Of a stretch of 64,000 nt of DNA, positions 1 through 14,200 are shown piece by piece. The notes beneath the pieces are model-generated. The model made no database searches and was not told where the DNA came from. It saw only the letters and a list, made by a program, of their open reading frames with translations. The translations under genes were made by a program, and so were the position numbers. Every line of letters begins with the position of its first letter. The stretch's first letter is position 1. Location: positions 7,811,924-7,875,923 of the forward strand of contig NC_088306.1 in assembly GCF_032854445.1 (NCBI RefSeq). Reading direction: 5' to 3'. This DNA comes from Liolophura sinensis (Eukaryota > Mollusca > Polyplacophora > Chitonida > Chitonidae).

Positions 1-1241
1 CCTGCATGAAACCTTTAAGAGCAAAACACTGTTTCAACTTTCCTGCATGGAACCTTCAATAGCAAAAGACTGTTTCAACCTTCCTGCATGGAACCTTCAA
101 TAGCAAAAGACTGTTTCAACCTTCCTGCATGGAACCTTCAATAGCAAAACACTGTTTCAACTATCCTGCATGGAACCTTTAAGAGCAAAACACTGTTTCA
201 ACTATCCTGCATGGAACCTTCAATAGCAAAAGACTGTTTCAACCTTCCTGCATGGAACCTTCAATAGGAAAACACTGTTTCAACTATCCTGCATGGAACC
301 TTCAATAGCAAAACATTGATTCAACTATCCTGCATGGAACCTTCAATAGCAAAAACACTGTTTCAACTATTCTGCATGGAACCTTCAATGGCAAAATACT
401 GTTTGAACTATCCTGCATGGAACCTTCAAAAGCAAAACACTTTTTCAACTATCCTGCATGGAACCTTCAATAGCAAAACAGTGTTTCAACTATCCTGTAT
501 GGAACCTATAAGAACAAAACACTGTTTCAACTTTCCTGCATGGAACCTTCAATAGCAAAACACTGTTTCAACTATCCTGCATGGAGCTTTCGATAGCAAA
601 ACACTGTTTAAACTTTTCTTCATGGAACCTTTAAGAGCAAAACACTGTTTTATCTATCCTGCATGGAACCTTTAGAAGCAAAACACTGTTTCAACTATCC
701 TGCGTGGAACCTTTAAAAGCAAAACACTGTTTCAGCTATCCTGTATTGAACTTTCAATAGCAAAACACTGTTTCAGCTATTTTCCATGGAACCTTTAAGA
801 GCAAAGCACTGATTCAACTTTCCTGCATGGAACCTTCAATAGCAAAACACTGTTTCAACTATCCTGCATGGAACAATTAAGAGCAAAGGACTGATTCAAC
901 TATCCTGCATGGAACCTTCAATAGCAAAACACTATTTCAACTATCCTGCATGACACCTTTAATAGCAAAACACTGTTTCAATTATCCTGCATGGAACCTT
1001 TAAGAGCAAAGCACTGATTCAATTATCTTGCATGGATTCTTCAATAGCAAAACACTGTTTCAACTATCCTGTATGGAACCTTTAAGAGCAAAACACTGTT
1101 TCAACTATCCTGCATGGAACCTTCAATGGCAAAACACTGTGTCAACTTTTCTGCATAGAACCTTCAATAGCAAAGCACTGTTTCAACTATCCTGCATGGA
1201 ACCTTCAATAGTAAAACACTGTTTCAACTATCCTGCATGGA
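1..1241. repeat. 41-bp satellite array (right end), about 30 units
   Basis: Tandem units start at 42, 83, 124, 165 and so on with a strict 41-bp step. Each unit contains CCTGCATGGAACC followed by AGCAAAACACTGTTTCAAC. Two unit variants alternate irregularly: one with TTCAATAG (majority) and one with TTTAAGAG (for example units at 1, 165, 616, 780, 985, 1067). The array begins before the window and stops sharply at about 1241, where unique sequence begins. Short ORFs inside (316-555, 1028-1366) arise because 41 is not a multiple of 3 and the unit has few stops; they are not genes. Confidence 0.97.
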
Positions 1242-4200
1242 ATACATGCGGACATTTCGTGTATGATCTGAAATGCTGTCAATGGCATATCGAGCATAAC
1301 TCAGATGTACATGTAGAATACAGCAAAAAATCCGAAAACTCAAGATGCTGCAATAATATTTGGTAACTTCTCCTCTGCCAAACGCGGGCGTATCTTTTCT
1401 ACATACCAGTATAGCTTTTTAGTATCTGCAGAGATTCTCCATTTTATCTTCAACACTATTCGGCAAAACCAACTTCTCAATTATATTTATAGAACAAAAG
1501 AGAAAATGCAGACACATTTTGAGTTCACTCAATAATTTCCAGTGATCGCCAGTAGCAGTCAAGTGTTCATCTTCTACGTAACGAAACGCGATCATACATG
1601 AAGTGAGGAGGATATATGTTATGTTCCATGACATGTGCTGATAATCTGAGCGTACTACATGTAACGAATATTGAAACTAAATACCACGGATGGATAAAAA
1701 GCAATATATAGTTTGGTCAAAACAACATGAAGTGAACAAGTACCGGGTTTGAACCCGCGATATCACTGTTCGTGGCTGTGCAGCACTTTAGGCCGTTTCT
1801 TCAGAACTGAGAAACAAGGACATAAAGGCGTCATATTACGAACACATCAGCTTTATTACAATAGGGATTATTGATCAGAAAAATATAGATATATGTCAAT
1901 ATATATTTATGTACTTGTTTCAGGCGGAATTATACGTGGCTTCAGACGTTAAGCCATTAGACTGAATAGCTTTCTCATACATCACTTCTCGCCTTAGTTA
2001 GTCGTTTCGAGGTACCCTTTTTCCTCAAAACAGCGACTCCGGAACCAAGCCAGATTACCCATCTTGCAGTACATGAGTTATACATTACCATCGTTCTCAC
2101 AAATCATCCAAACATAAGCAAGAATGAAGAATAAGCAACACTGCTTAGTCCCGAATTCCTTCAGGTGGGAAAAAGGTCTCCTATTCATCTATCATCTTGT
2201 TTTTACTGGGGAAATAGAGTATTTATATACGTCATTATAATTTCAACTTCCTTCAGACCTTGAATACATTACAAGAAGACATGTCCCAATATAGAATAAA
2301 TCATAGTGAGAAAGATGAAAAAAAATAACAAACTGTTATAATGAAACAATTACGGATGCATTTGAGACAATAACTAAGTTTTTTCTCAACAAATACATCT
2401 TAACAACAATTGCAAGTTCAGCAAGTACAACAGATTTTTTTTATAGAAAAAAAAATTATCATAACTGTGAAATTCCTTGGACAAGTTTTAAGTAATATCC
2501 CTTGTGGGGATGATGTTTGCGTGTTTGCTTTTATTATGCTTTCAGCGGATAAAAGTAATTGGGGAATTGTTTAAGTAGGTGCATCTCTTACCCATGCTTA
2601 CATGAAGGATAACATACCACGTGACTTAATTACTCTCTTCCACGCATATGCCTCAGGAGGGGCAATAAGAAACACCGCTTTTAGCAGTACTTTAGTTGTA
2701 GCGGAGATGTAGAGTTATCCTGTAAAACGTTTTTTCCAGCCAGCTTATAATTTCAGAACATACAAGCACGTAAATACACTATAGTCTACTTCTTTAAGAG
2801 AGTCGTCTGAATCCAGCCGTGTCTAAAATCAGTCAAACCCGCTACTAAAATTGCCTTTAGCCAGTGACACGTAAGAACACACCATCTACACATGGATATG
2901 TCCATATTCTTTCTAAAAAAATCAAGTCTGAAAACTTTTTCTATTTCATAATGTTAATCTGCGTAAGCTCAGTTCCTACGCCAAGAACTCATTGCCTCTG
3001 GTGATGTCATAATTATTCAAAAGCAAGTGGCACACTGGGAAATGGACGTGGAGAGTAATTTGGTTTACAATAGGTGCACCAACATGCGGTGGGAACAAAC
3101 TCCACGCAGTAACACACCTACTTTATACTCTCAGCGAAAAGAGAGAGAGAAAAAAAAAACATTGTTTTTGTACAAAATTTCCTAATATCCAGCTTTAAAA
3201 CCATACTGACGCGAGATCATATACTACAACAGATAAAATTAAATTCATTTATTAAACTTATATTACACTAAAGCGTGTAAACAATTTCAAATATGGCAGT
3301 GTCAGAAACAAGGCTTACCGCAAATTCGATAGCAGTCAAAACATGTTGAACTCCGCCCAATATCCAGCATGCCACTGGCTTTTTAATCGAGGCAATGGGA
3401 TCTTGCCGTTGACACTGAGCTTATGGACTTTTAACATTATGAATTAGAAAACGTGCTCTGACTTCATTTTCCTTGCAATAATGTGAACTTCAAGCATATC
3501 AATGTGTAGAGTTTGTGTTGTTACATGTCATTCACTGAAGGCAATTTTCGTGGCGAGTATGATTTTAAACAGCTGAAAATAGGTGACTCTCATATTCATA
3601 GGTGACTAATGATTTCAACCTGGCCATACTTAACCGAGTTGTTTTTACTAGTACTAGATTTGCCTAAAATCGGATCGCACACATTAAATATGGCCTACAT
3701 TATTTTTACGCGCGAAAGCATCCTTGCGAACTAAGAATGAAAAGAAAAATTAATGCGCAAATAAATGCGCACAATAGGTGCAACCTCTCAGGAAAAAGCG
3801 ACGGCGTGTATTGCAGTCAGTGCGTTGTTTTACGTAGCTGTCGCAAATTACGGTCGGTGTAAATCCTATTGCAATATATGGTGAAGAAATACCTCCCCAT
3901 TCTGAATGCGCTTAGCGTAATGTTGTCAATTGTGTAACAGGCCTCGGGGATCCCGGTAAATTGAATGTACCATCTTAATAAGTAGAATGTCAATACCTGA
4001 CCTACCGACACGCCCATTTCTGCCAGTTACAAAGAACTTAATTTACTTTACATCAATGATCAAGGGACCTCAATACCTCAGGGAACTCATCAACTACAAC
4101 GAGAAGAGGGCTTCAGCACAATAAGTGATATGGGCTCAAACTTCTACAGACCAATTTCTAGATTACCTACACTTACACGATCGCTACCTTTGCGTCATAA

Positions 4201-7200
4201 ACATTTTGATAAGCTAAGACCGCACATATACAATGTACTCAGATGTTATGCAAAACAAACCTCACCCTCAACATTAAGGCTAGTTCCCAGATGTAATCAA
4301 TTCGGATTGATTTGATAATTACCGAATTCAAAATACTATTTAACGCGCATGTCGACATTCATTGGAGGTTTGTGGGACAGCCTGTCGGAATTCACTGTAC
4401 CCTTCTAGGCAAATGACAAACATATGTGGCCCATCTGGCAAGTGCTGGACTCGAGCCCACAACCTCATCCGTCAAGAGGTATTGAATGTGCGTCTCGCAT
4501 GTAAGTAAACAACCGTTAATGCATCTCATCCCCAATATGACAGGTTGTTTTTTTTTTTAAAGAAGAAAATAGTTAATAGTTTATAAGTTTACGAAATGTA
4601 TTTGTATAAAAATCATGCAGGAAGCACGCATAACTAAAATACCCCAAAACCCCATCCATTTTGCTAAGTAAGTGCAACGTAGCTGAACTGTACAATGTTA
4701 GTGCCAAGACGCCAATTCACGTTCGCAGTTGTTTACATTTATGTCAGGCAAAATTCTCAAGTGGAATGCAAACAGTCTGGTTGCGGAGAATGATAACATG
4801 GTGTGAAAACAAAACCACCCTTACTGAAACAGCTGGTCATCACAAACACACTTCATCAAATCGCTCAAGCCCAGCTATCCACGTCTCAGGAATAGAGAAT
4901 GTAACAAACTCGCCGACATCGTGTGCTAGGGGCGATTGTGACAGCCCTTCCATCCAACACCGTTCATACTAACAGTAAGGGATATGCTTTGCACTGAATG
5001 TCATGGTGGCGTTAGTTTTGTATCGTATAGATTTTGTGTCAGTTGATACAACGTAAATATTTTTCCAGAGGATATTACATTAGAAAAAAAAATGCAATAT
5101 TCTCTCCACGACGAAGTTAACGATACTTGGATTGGAAAAACGCTGTGACCGCCCTGGAAATTAGGAAATCGGAAAATAAAAATGGTATATTTAGTAAAAG
5201 CGAAATAAATTAATACAACTCTTCCCTTGTGAAGCATCTCGAGTCCCTCCATACATACACGTGATGTCGTCTAATCTCTAGGTGAAAGAAAGCTTTAGAA
5301 TGAGGTCTGGTTTATCAGAGGAAGAACTAAAAATTTTAGAAAATTTTGGGTAGAAATATTTCCATTTGTAGAAATGTTTTTAAAGGAATTACATTGGGGG
5401 TATAATGTAACACATAGATAATGCGTTAGACGTTACTAGAAGTAATTACCACTCTAAACACACCATTTGATTTTGAAATGGCCCTTATTACCTACGTTAC
5501 TGCTTATCTAATGTAAAATATTAGATAGTTTATATCACAAGAGTTGGAAACTATGAGTAAAAATAAAACCTTAGCCTTTCTATCCGTACTCCAAGGCTGT
5601 GTGTTTTCTTGTCATGTTAAAGCTTATATACGGAGAACCTGCAGCCGGCTAAAGATAATCCAACACACCACCGCGAATCAATAGAAAAAAAAATACACTG
5701 GACATTACTGTTTAACCAAGCATCCTTACATAGGCTGTTGCTTTTGTTGTAAGCACGTCTGGAAAGAGTGTGGATACGTTCCTAGCATAATACATTACAA
5801 CCTTAAAGGAGCAACACGTGTTTTTACGCACAGTTCACATTATTATGTTTTCAAGTTTTAACAGGCCACTAGTGTTTTCAAACAAAACGGACAAGATTAT
5901 GGTTAGTAAGTTCCCCAGAAAGTAAATAAATTACATTATTAAAGAATTTGCAAGCGATTTCTGTTCTAAAGGTACAAAAATCGTTATAAAAATGCTCGTG
6001 AAACATGAATCTAATATAACAGACAACACGGATATTATACTAGTATATGTACATGGCCAATAATTCACAACTTTCGAGACGTTTGTGTTGAATATATATA
6101 CATATACTAGGGGGTGCACGTGCAACACTTCTCCCTGAATAATCTTAATGAACAACATCGTTCCAACTAATTTTAATACCATGTTCAAATATTTTCATAT
6201 ACTCCCTCCTACTTTAACGAATTATTTTCTTGTGAATGGCATTCCTACTACTTTCTCGATATCTGATAAGGAATGCTAATGAAAACAAGGTGAAACCATA
6301 TTTGCATCAACAGCTAGCAGAGCAATTTGCTGCAACAGCACGCATACACAGGAGTGGTCTTGCGTTGGATTAAGAAAAACAATGGCCATTTACACTATGA
6401 ATTCACCACAGTATTAGAGACTTTGGTGATATTCTAGTATTCTGCACAGTTCTATGTTTTTATGCGCATTTGTGTAGCTAAGCTCGTGTAACATATCAGT
6501 TGTCTAAAAACTTACATAAAATGTAGGAAGTTTCCTGAATTTTTTATGACTGCGGAGAATACAATTCTTTAAGATAGCCATATGGGTTTGTTTTTACCTC
6601 AGCGAAGATATTTCGGACTTGCGCACTCGAAACACGTGTGTGGCTTGTCACCGGTGACGTCAGCACGTACTTTAGCGATAAATCGCTAGAGCTCAGTCAA
6701 AAGTATGATTCACAACGGCTATACTGGATATTTTTGGCCAAAAAACCATATCCAAATCGAATTAAATTTTCTGTATTTACCAAGGCTAACTCAAAAATTG
6801 CCTTTCAGTAAATATCAGGGTGATATATGTACAATTTTTAATGTTAAAATAAGTTTAAAGTTAAAAGAAAAATATTTTTTGAACTATTTTAAAAAAAAAA
6901 GTGCAAAAAGTCAATTGCATTTTCACTCATGGGTTTTTTGACACAAAATTTCCGGTATTACCTTTCTAAAACCCAACACCTTAGCACAATCAACCGGCAC
7001 GAGGTACACTTGAGAACATGTCTACATCTAATATCACATCGTTCCTTAATAGCCTATATCAATGACATAGCAATTACCTGAGTTGTATCTTTCATCCTTA
7101 GAAACAGCCAATCATTAAACTACTTGAAAACGCGTGTACACGTTTACACATCAAACAGTTCTTGGCACCAGTTATATCCAACAATCATATCTCTCCTCGT

Positions 7201-7206
7201 GCGTTC
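1242..7206. other. Gene-poor AT-rich unique sequence
   Basis: I see no exon with convincing splice sites and no recognisable repeat. Short open frames (for example 4661-4972 plus and 3817-4017 minus) lack codon structure or conserved motifs. A tRNA-B-box-like stretch around 4450-4475, read on the minus strand, may be a worn SINE head, but no body or tail can be followed. Confidence 0.5.
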
Positions 7207-7230
7207 CCGATTGATTGATTGATTGATTGG
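7207..7230. repeat. (GATT)n microsatellite
   Basis: Five to six GATT units in a row, directly visible. Confidence 0.9.
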
Positions 7231-8079
7231 TGTCAAATCACTGCGGCAATCACCTTGATACTTGTAATTCACTATGTTTAAACAGACCCGGCCGTGCTTA
7301 ACAGTGTGTTGATCTGTGCACGTGTTGTAGTCGTGATTTCCAATGCGTTGCCTCCGTGTGTGTTCACTTCACCGAACACCTGTTCATTTTTTCTCCGCGT
7401 AGGATTGCATTTAGTTTATTGAGACGATGTCTAATCCAAAATGTTGGTAATTCCGTCGTGCGTGTTGTTCACAATCTTACATTTAGTTAAGAACATATCA
7501 ACAATTCATCAGCAGTCCTAATCATTCATCAGGAAATGCGTAGAGGAAATGGCTTCTCAGTCTTGGCGTATCAATCAAAATTAATCCATTTTTGGAGACC
7601 TTGGTTGAATGGCCGCCTCTTTTTCCAGATCAGATAAAAACTGGACACCTTTTGCGTTTGTTGCCATTCAGTCATTTATGTGACCTTTGAGCCTTCGCTC
7701 GAAGATAGTCTGTATTCTGCGTTGATATTGTAACGGATCGTTTGTCCAAACAGATGGACCCACACTACATCCCCCTAGAATGCTATGGAAATTGACACAG
7801 TCGATTTCGATAATCCCAGTTGGCCATACGTTTTTAACAAACAATTTTGATTCCTAAAAAGTCATTAACTTTACACCCATTTGACAGTAATTTATGACAG
7901 CTTGTCATTGAAGGCGACGACCGGATGACAAAATTGTGGCCTTTCATTATAGTGAACATGACGGTTACACTCGGTAATGTTTTAAATGCCAGGCACTTGA
8001 TTAATCATGACCGTTCCATCTCTCCCTCCTCTGATCACATGGGCCATGACACCACTGTGAAAATCAGTTGTCATTAAGG
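7231..8079 (-). other. Probable 3' untranslated region and downstream sequence of the secreted protein gene
   Basis: No open frame of note. One AATAAA on the minus strand at about 7415 would give a 3' UTR near 660 nt. Nothing repetitive recognised. Confidence 0.3.
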
Positions 8080-8284
8080 TCAAAGGATGGAAAGAGCAAG
8101 GAATGAGAGAATTCCAAACACAAGGAAAAGGGGTGCCACTTTGACGCTGTCACATCCACTCCCGTACTTTGCACAGACAGGCGGCTTAACAGATTGCATA
8201 AAATTTGCCAGAACATTGGCCACTTCCTCCCCGCAGTTTTCGCGATAGTATTTATCCTGGCAGTCAAATACCTTGTCCATAAAC
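8080..8284 (-). CDS. Last exon of the secreted protein gene: cysteine-rich end with GPI-type tail
   Basis: The acceptor TTTTTCTCATTCTGCAG is strong; the exon enters in phase 2 (one G, then TTT ATG). Product: four cysteines in the order CQDKYYRENC, KPPVC, GSGCDS, followed by the hydrophobic end APLFLVFGILSFLALSIL and a stop at 8082-8080. Small residues (GSG, DS) before the tail could hold the anchor attachment site. A minus-strand AATAAA lies near 7415-7420 and could end the transcript. The overlapping minus ORF 8064-8267 is a shadow frame. Confidence 0.75.
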
Positions 8285-11200
8285 CTGCAGAATGAGAAAA
8301 AGATACATTAATATTAAAACCAATGTATTATTTTACTTGACTTTCCGGTATAATGCGTACTTTCCTTTCATTATTTTTTTTATTCAATTTTTTTTTATTT
8401 CATTGCTGCTTATAACGATAGTTAAGAATTTTTTCACTTCTGATCATTTTTATGGGTGGATGATACAAGAGAGACCATGGTTATTCATCGATCTCACACT
8501 TCTTATATCGAATGCGTAATTCTCTATGTTCGATTTACATCACTGCCGTTCATAACAAATTTTGCAGAGAAATCTTGAACTACGTCAAGGTCAATGGGGT
8601 CACAGAGATGAAGTAACAAATGCTGTCAGGAAATACAAATTCGCTGTCTCAACTTTTGTTTCTATTCATACTTGATGCATATTCCCGTTATCTAAGGTAT
8701 GTTCAACATGATTCCAGCATGTCACATGACAGAATTTTATTGACGAATGCTGACTATAGGTGCAGGATGTCAGTGGTGTGGCTAAGCCCAACAATCGTAC
8801 ACAAGGTCCAGAGGCCAAGCTTATCTAGTGGTGGCGGTGATGTAATGCGTGCGTAGAGAGACGCACACGCTTTGTAAGATGTACGCACATGAACATGCTT
8901 AAGTTACAAGTAATGACGAGCTTTTCCATGTGTAACACAGACATCGATAATGCGCACCATACAGCTGCAGGACTGGTGGTTCTCTACAAACGTGCGACTG
9001 CCCGTACCATCGTCGTGAATGGATTCTTGCCACCAACCATAACACTGTCATGAAATTATGGTACTAAATCATGACGACATGGGTCAGGCCAAAGACTTTA
9101 AAAATGGTACTGAGAGGTGTTAGGACGGACAGAGAGGACTTGTAGGCCCATTGTCAATTTAATGTGACTGGGTGCGGTGTCATATTTGGTGCTTTTGGCT
9201 GATACTTGCTCCCTCACAAGAAGACACAGTATATATACATACACCTATGACTAGTCGTCGTCATGTGACTGAAAAATTGTAAAGTGCGACGTAAAACCCC
9301 GAGCACACATACATATATAAGAACTGATATGGGGTCGAGGGCCGTGGTCGCGTACTTACAGGCCAGAGCACATGTGGTGCGTATTGGAATCCGGCATTGG
9401 ACGGGAAATATATCCTAGCTATCTCTGTTTCTGCTAACAATAAGCGCCCAGCGATGCTTTTGTAGTCGTTTACGCAGCCTAACGTTTGTTGAAGACCATT
9501 TGTCCTTCACTAATATTGTGTGGAAATGTGCACACGCATGGGAAAGCTCGCCAGAAACTTGCTAAAGGTTGCTGATTAACACCGGTTTTCTCCACCCCAT
9601 ACAACTGATTATCATCTAATAAGTGAAAGTTGACCGATGTGGTTAGCACGCCAGTGCGGCGCAATGACCCAGGAGCTTTTCCTCAATGCGGTTGCTCTGA
9701 GCTCAAGTCCAGCTCTCGCTGGATTCCTCTCCGGGCGTACGTGGGAAGGTCTTCCAAAAACCTGCGGATTGTTGTGGGTTTCCCCGGGTTCTGCCCGTTT
9801 TCCTCCCACCATCATGCTGGCCGCCGTCGTATAAGTAAACTATTCTTCCGTACGGCGTACAACACCAATCACACAGGTCACACATAACTAAAAATTCTTG
9901 GATAGAGCGTGTGGGGTAAAACAACATTGAACTATATACATGTAAATAAATATTGCCGCGTGGGTAGGATTACATATTGATAAACAGTTTACATCCGTTC
10001 TGAACAAGTCGTCTGCGCGGTGGTCATGTCGACAAGAAATTTCTGCTATTTTAAGTTTTTACTTCCGTAAATCTTTACGTCATAGTTTTTTCTATTCATG
10101 TTAGCTTTACGTATTCCTCTTACCTTTCAGTATTGTTAAAACAAAAGAAAGGTTGGCTCAATTATTTCATTTACATAACATACTGAAGGTAACAGATCCA
10201 TCGCGTGAAGTAATGGGGTTAAGTGACTATTAATATTAATAATTATTTTGAAGAGTTACTGTGTAGAGGGTAAAACCAGAGCACCAATAACAATGAAAGA
10301 TGGCCATATCATGAATTGGGACCAATGCAACCTCTTGTCAATTTACTTCAGTTAGGGTTTTGTTCAAACTGTTGATGCAAATGTTAAATTATGGCACGTT
10401 ACACTCCATTCCTACTTCCCTCTTCGCACCATGGCTTAAACAGAATTATGCAAGAAAATGCAGTCATGTTAATTCCAATTTCTTAAACGTCACTGGTCTA
10501 GAATTACTCAAAACGCCGTGTTGTCATCAGATTTACCATACACTAATGGGATATTCCTTCTCTATTTGTTTTTATCCCATTACCAATCCTTTCACTTTTT
10601 ATTGATATTATAAGAATAGTTTTAGGTCTAGTGTCTATCTCTTCAATTTTGTATATATCTTGATAGTGAGTAACAAGTTAAATCACAGCGACCACATAGA
10701 ATACCCCTATTCAAGTTATCTCATTAACCAAACATGGTGGGTCGAGGATAGAGATTCACTGAAGTAATGGGCTTAAAGATATGCCATTTCCGTTTGCCTT
10801 TTCTCTCCTTATAATTCCAATTATTGGGCGTTCATTGTGGTCTATCATGTGGTATTTTCATCTTGAAGAGCAGACACTGACTTTTGGCATCCTGCCAGAT
10901 TTGCTTTAAAGGAAACGTTATGGACAATAGCTTCAAAGCAAGAAGCCGATATGCACATCAGCACTTTATTGTGGTTATCCTGCGGGGAATAACGAATTCC
11001 TCCCGTCGCGTCTCTAAAAGCAGCTGATTTTTAGCAACTCGTTACACGCTGGTTTCTGATTAGTTTCCTGCTGGGTGTAGAAAGCATCAAACGCTCTCCT
11101 CCGCAAAGCTGATTATGGCGAAAATGGCAAGTGGCACAGCCGCTATTTCGTGTACATGTATAAGTAGCAGTTCTTAATAATCATTTGTTCTTGTGCGAAT

Positions 11201-14200
11201 CTGCTGATTAATGTTTTACGCCGTTCTTAAGAAATATTTACATATAAACCGATGGCTTATGTTTCAGTGGAGGTGAAGGTGGAGTAGGGGCAAGGATAGT
11301 AGGTTTGGTGGTGGTGGTGGTGGTGATGGGAGGGGGGGGGGGCTTGGTGAACGGACAGGACAAGTAATGACTAGCTTGATAAGAAAACGAGTGTGTATAT
11401 GCCAGGGAGACAAACTGAAGTGCCAATGTCGCAATACGGCATCTGTGCTCACCTATGTCAATTTCAAATCTCTCCCCGATACGCCACGAGTGCAACACGT
11501 TTATTTTACGGGGGGCCTCCGTGGCTCAGTTGGTTAGCGGGCTAGCGCAGCGTAATGACCCAGGAGTCTCTCACCAATGCGGTCGCTGTGAGTTCAAGTC
11601 CAGCTCATGCTCACCTCCGCTCCGGTCGTACGTGGGAAGGTCTTCCAGTAAAATGCGGATGGTCGTGGGTATCCCACGGGCTATGCCCGGTTTCCTCCCA
11701 CCATAATGCTGGCCGCCGTCGCATAAGTGAAATATTCTTGAGTACGGCGTAAAACAGCAATCAAATAAACAAATTTATTTTACGTGTCACTTGTACGTGG
11801 CTGTAGCAAATCGTTAAATAAAATTGAATTACATTTTGATATTAAGCACTTTATGATAATTTCTGTGGGTTCCAACGCCGTATTTATCTGGTTTTCAGGT
11901 GTTGTATTCACGCAGGTGCTGTTCTATTAAATGGTAGCCTTAGTTTTCTATACGTCCCCTTCTAATCAAACGCAGCAAATAGCTGCGAAAAGGTATGGTG
12001 TTCTTTATGTGCTACGAAAAAGAATTCTTAGCACGCATAACTCGATGTCGTTTCAAAAGCTAATGTCGAATTTTTGCATGCCAACATTTCCAGTTTTATG
12101 TGGTGACATATAAATGATATATCCCGAATCGTAAAAGCCTACATTGACCTTAGAATAACCGTGCATATGTGTATCCCTGTTTAATTGGAATCATTCTTAT
12201 CATTATACATTGTTCAACCATTTTTGAACAGAAAAAGATCGAATTAAACCTCCTGACATTGTATGCTCCCTACAGATACGCTTTAAGTCGAGTTTTTCCA
12301 CGTTTAAGCTTCAGAAAAGTTTTAAATTGGCGTTTAACAAAATTCTCAACGCGCAAACACAACGTCACCTTTCAAAATTGTGTGTATCTAGTTTTGCCAC
12401 GGTAAAGGCCCATTCAAAACTTCACTGATCTACACTTATGGCGAACAGATTTGCACACAGTATTAGTCGAAGACAATTGATCCACAAGCCCCCTGTTCAT
12501 GTTCTGAGTAATATAGAAGACTTTACAGCATAGAAAGTAAAACAAGGGCAACGACAACAGTGTGGCAGAGTCGTGCATAACCTGTAAAATGCAGTCTCTT
12601 TAACTTTACAATTTACTTTGGTCTGGGTGTTATTCCAACTGTTCATAAAGTCAACTGCCCACCTCCCAAGAACCAAGTTTTACGCAAAATTATTTTTAAA
12701 AATGGCAGTAATGACAGTTGCAATTCATTAGTCGATAGTGGGTTGAATTAACCATCATGCTCTGTTGCATCCCGTGCACGAGACTACTCACCCGCAGGAT
12801 AAAGACCATACGTCATCCGGCCGAGCATCGTTATTTTTCTTTTTTTCGGCTATCTTATTCTGAAAGTTGTGTGTCTCCATCTGTACACATTGGGATATCG
12901 GTCTTGTCTGAAGTTCTATGCACGTCGCTTGGATGGATAAGACTAAAACAAATATATGCAGATGTACATACATATGCTGAATAGAAAATTTAACTTTTCA
13001 ACAAATATTATAGAGACTTTGCACTGTTAGTCACTAAATGGTTCAGGTATAGACCGACCCTGACAGTGGAGTGAGTGCTCAGGGCTTAACGTCGAACTTA
13101 ACCATTTCTCAGTCATATGACGAAGGAATCCTTTGAGTGTATGTGCCTCCTTGTAGCAGGACAGATTTCCACCGCTCTATTATCAAGTGCTGCTTTGTTG
13201 AGACGACTTACCGAAGGCAAGCAAGCCGCCCCATTATACTGATACAGGACAAGCAGTCGCTGAACTATATCATTCATGCTGAACGCCAAGTGAGGAAGCT
13301 ACAACTTCCTCTTTTAAGGTATTGGGTGTGACTCGACTAATGATCTACCGCCCCTCCGAAGCGGACGCTCTACCACCTGACACTGAATGTCGTCTCATAT
13401 AACATCTAACCAACCTCTTAGGTGGGGTAATGGTTAGAGAGTCCGCCTCGATGTCGGGAGACCACTGGATCAAACCCGAGTCGGGCTATACGAAAGACTG
13501 TAAAAGTGTTACTTGCTGCTGCCTCGCTTGACGTTCAGCCGTGAGAGGTTAGAGCATGGAAACATGATTGCAAAGCCCTGTGTCAGTGACAGGGTGCGGT
13601 GTCATGCCTGGTGTTGTCGGCATGATGCTTCAGTGACGGCAGCATTAATGTAACATAATCACAAGGTCAATTCCCAAAACGACGTTTAACACAAACCACC
13701 ATCACTATTCAGACGGGCCTCATCGACCTGGTTTTTAGCTAGGTAACGCACAACAACGACACAGGAGGTTGATCAAATCCAGCTCATGCCGGCGCCCTAT
13801 TTAGGCGTACACGAGAATGTCTCCACCAATCTGCAAACAGTTGTGGGTTTCCTCAGGGCTGTGCCCGATTTCCGCGCATGAGTGAAATACTTTTGAATAT
13901 CGCGACAAAAAAAAAAAGAAAAAAAGAGAAAGCAAATAAATAAATAAATATTTCAATTCATTAAACCAATCCGAAAACTGTAATGGCTGAATTGGATTCA
14001 AAGATGGCGGTGGCATATCCATTCCCACAATAAAATGCGGTCTTTTTCCCTCCAAAAAATATATAGCATAGAGAGTAAATCCAGACCAGTGAGGAGCGTG
14101 TGATAGTTGGTAAATTGTCACTCTTAATCAATGATCATATGCATCTTGTAAATACATTAGTCTTGATTTTAGTCTTAACTGTTAATAGTTGTAACTTACA

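Noticed and set aside
1-1241. CRISPR-like array (regular repeats)
   Set aside because: Units are directly adjacent with no unique spacers, and the genome is eukaryotic.
316-1366. Open frames in the 41-bp array that encode a repeating peptide
   Set aside because: They follow from the tandem DNA repeat, whose frame cycles every 123 nt; no start context, splice site or domain.
9612-9927. Several overlapping ORFs on both strands
   Set aside because: All lie in a family A SINE; similar ORFs recur in the copies at 11.5, 44.3 and 49.9 kb.
11264-11498. Proline-rich minus frames
   Set aside because: Produced by GGT and G runs (low complexity).
13400-13480. Possible tRNA gene (A and B box-like sequence)
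   Set aside because: The match is to SINE family B, followed by its body; no complete cloverleaf.
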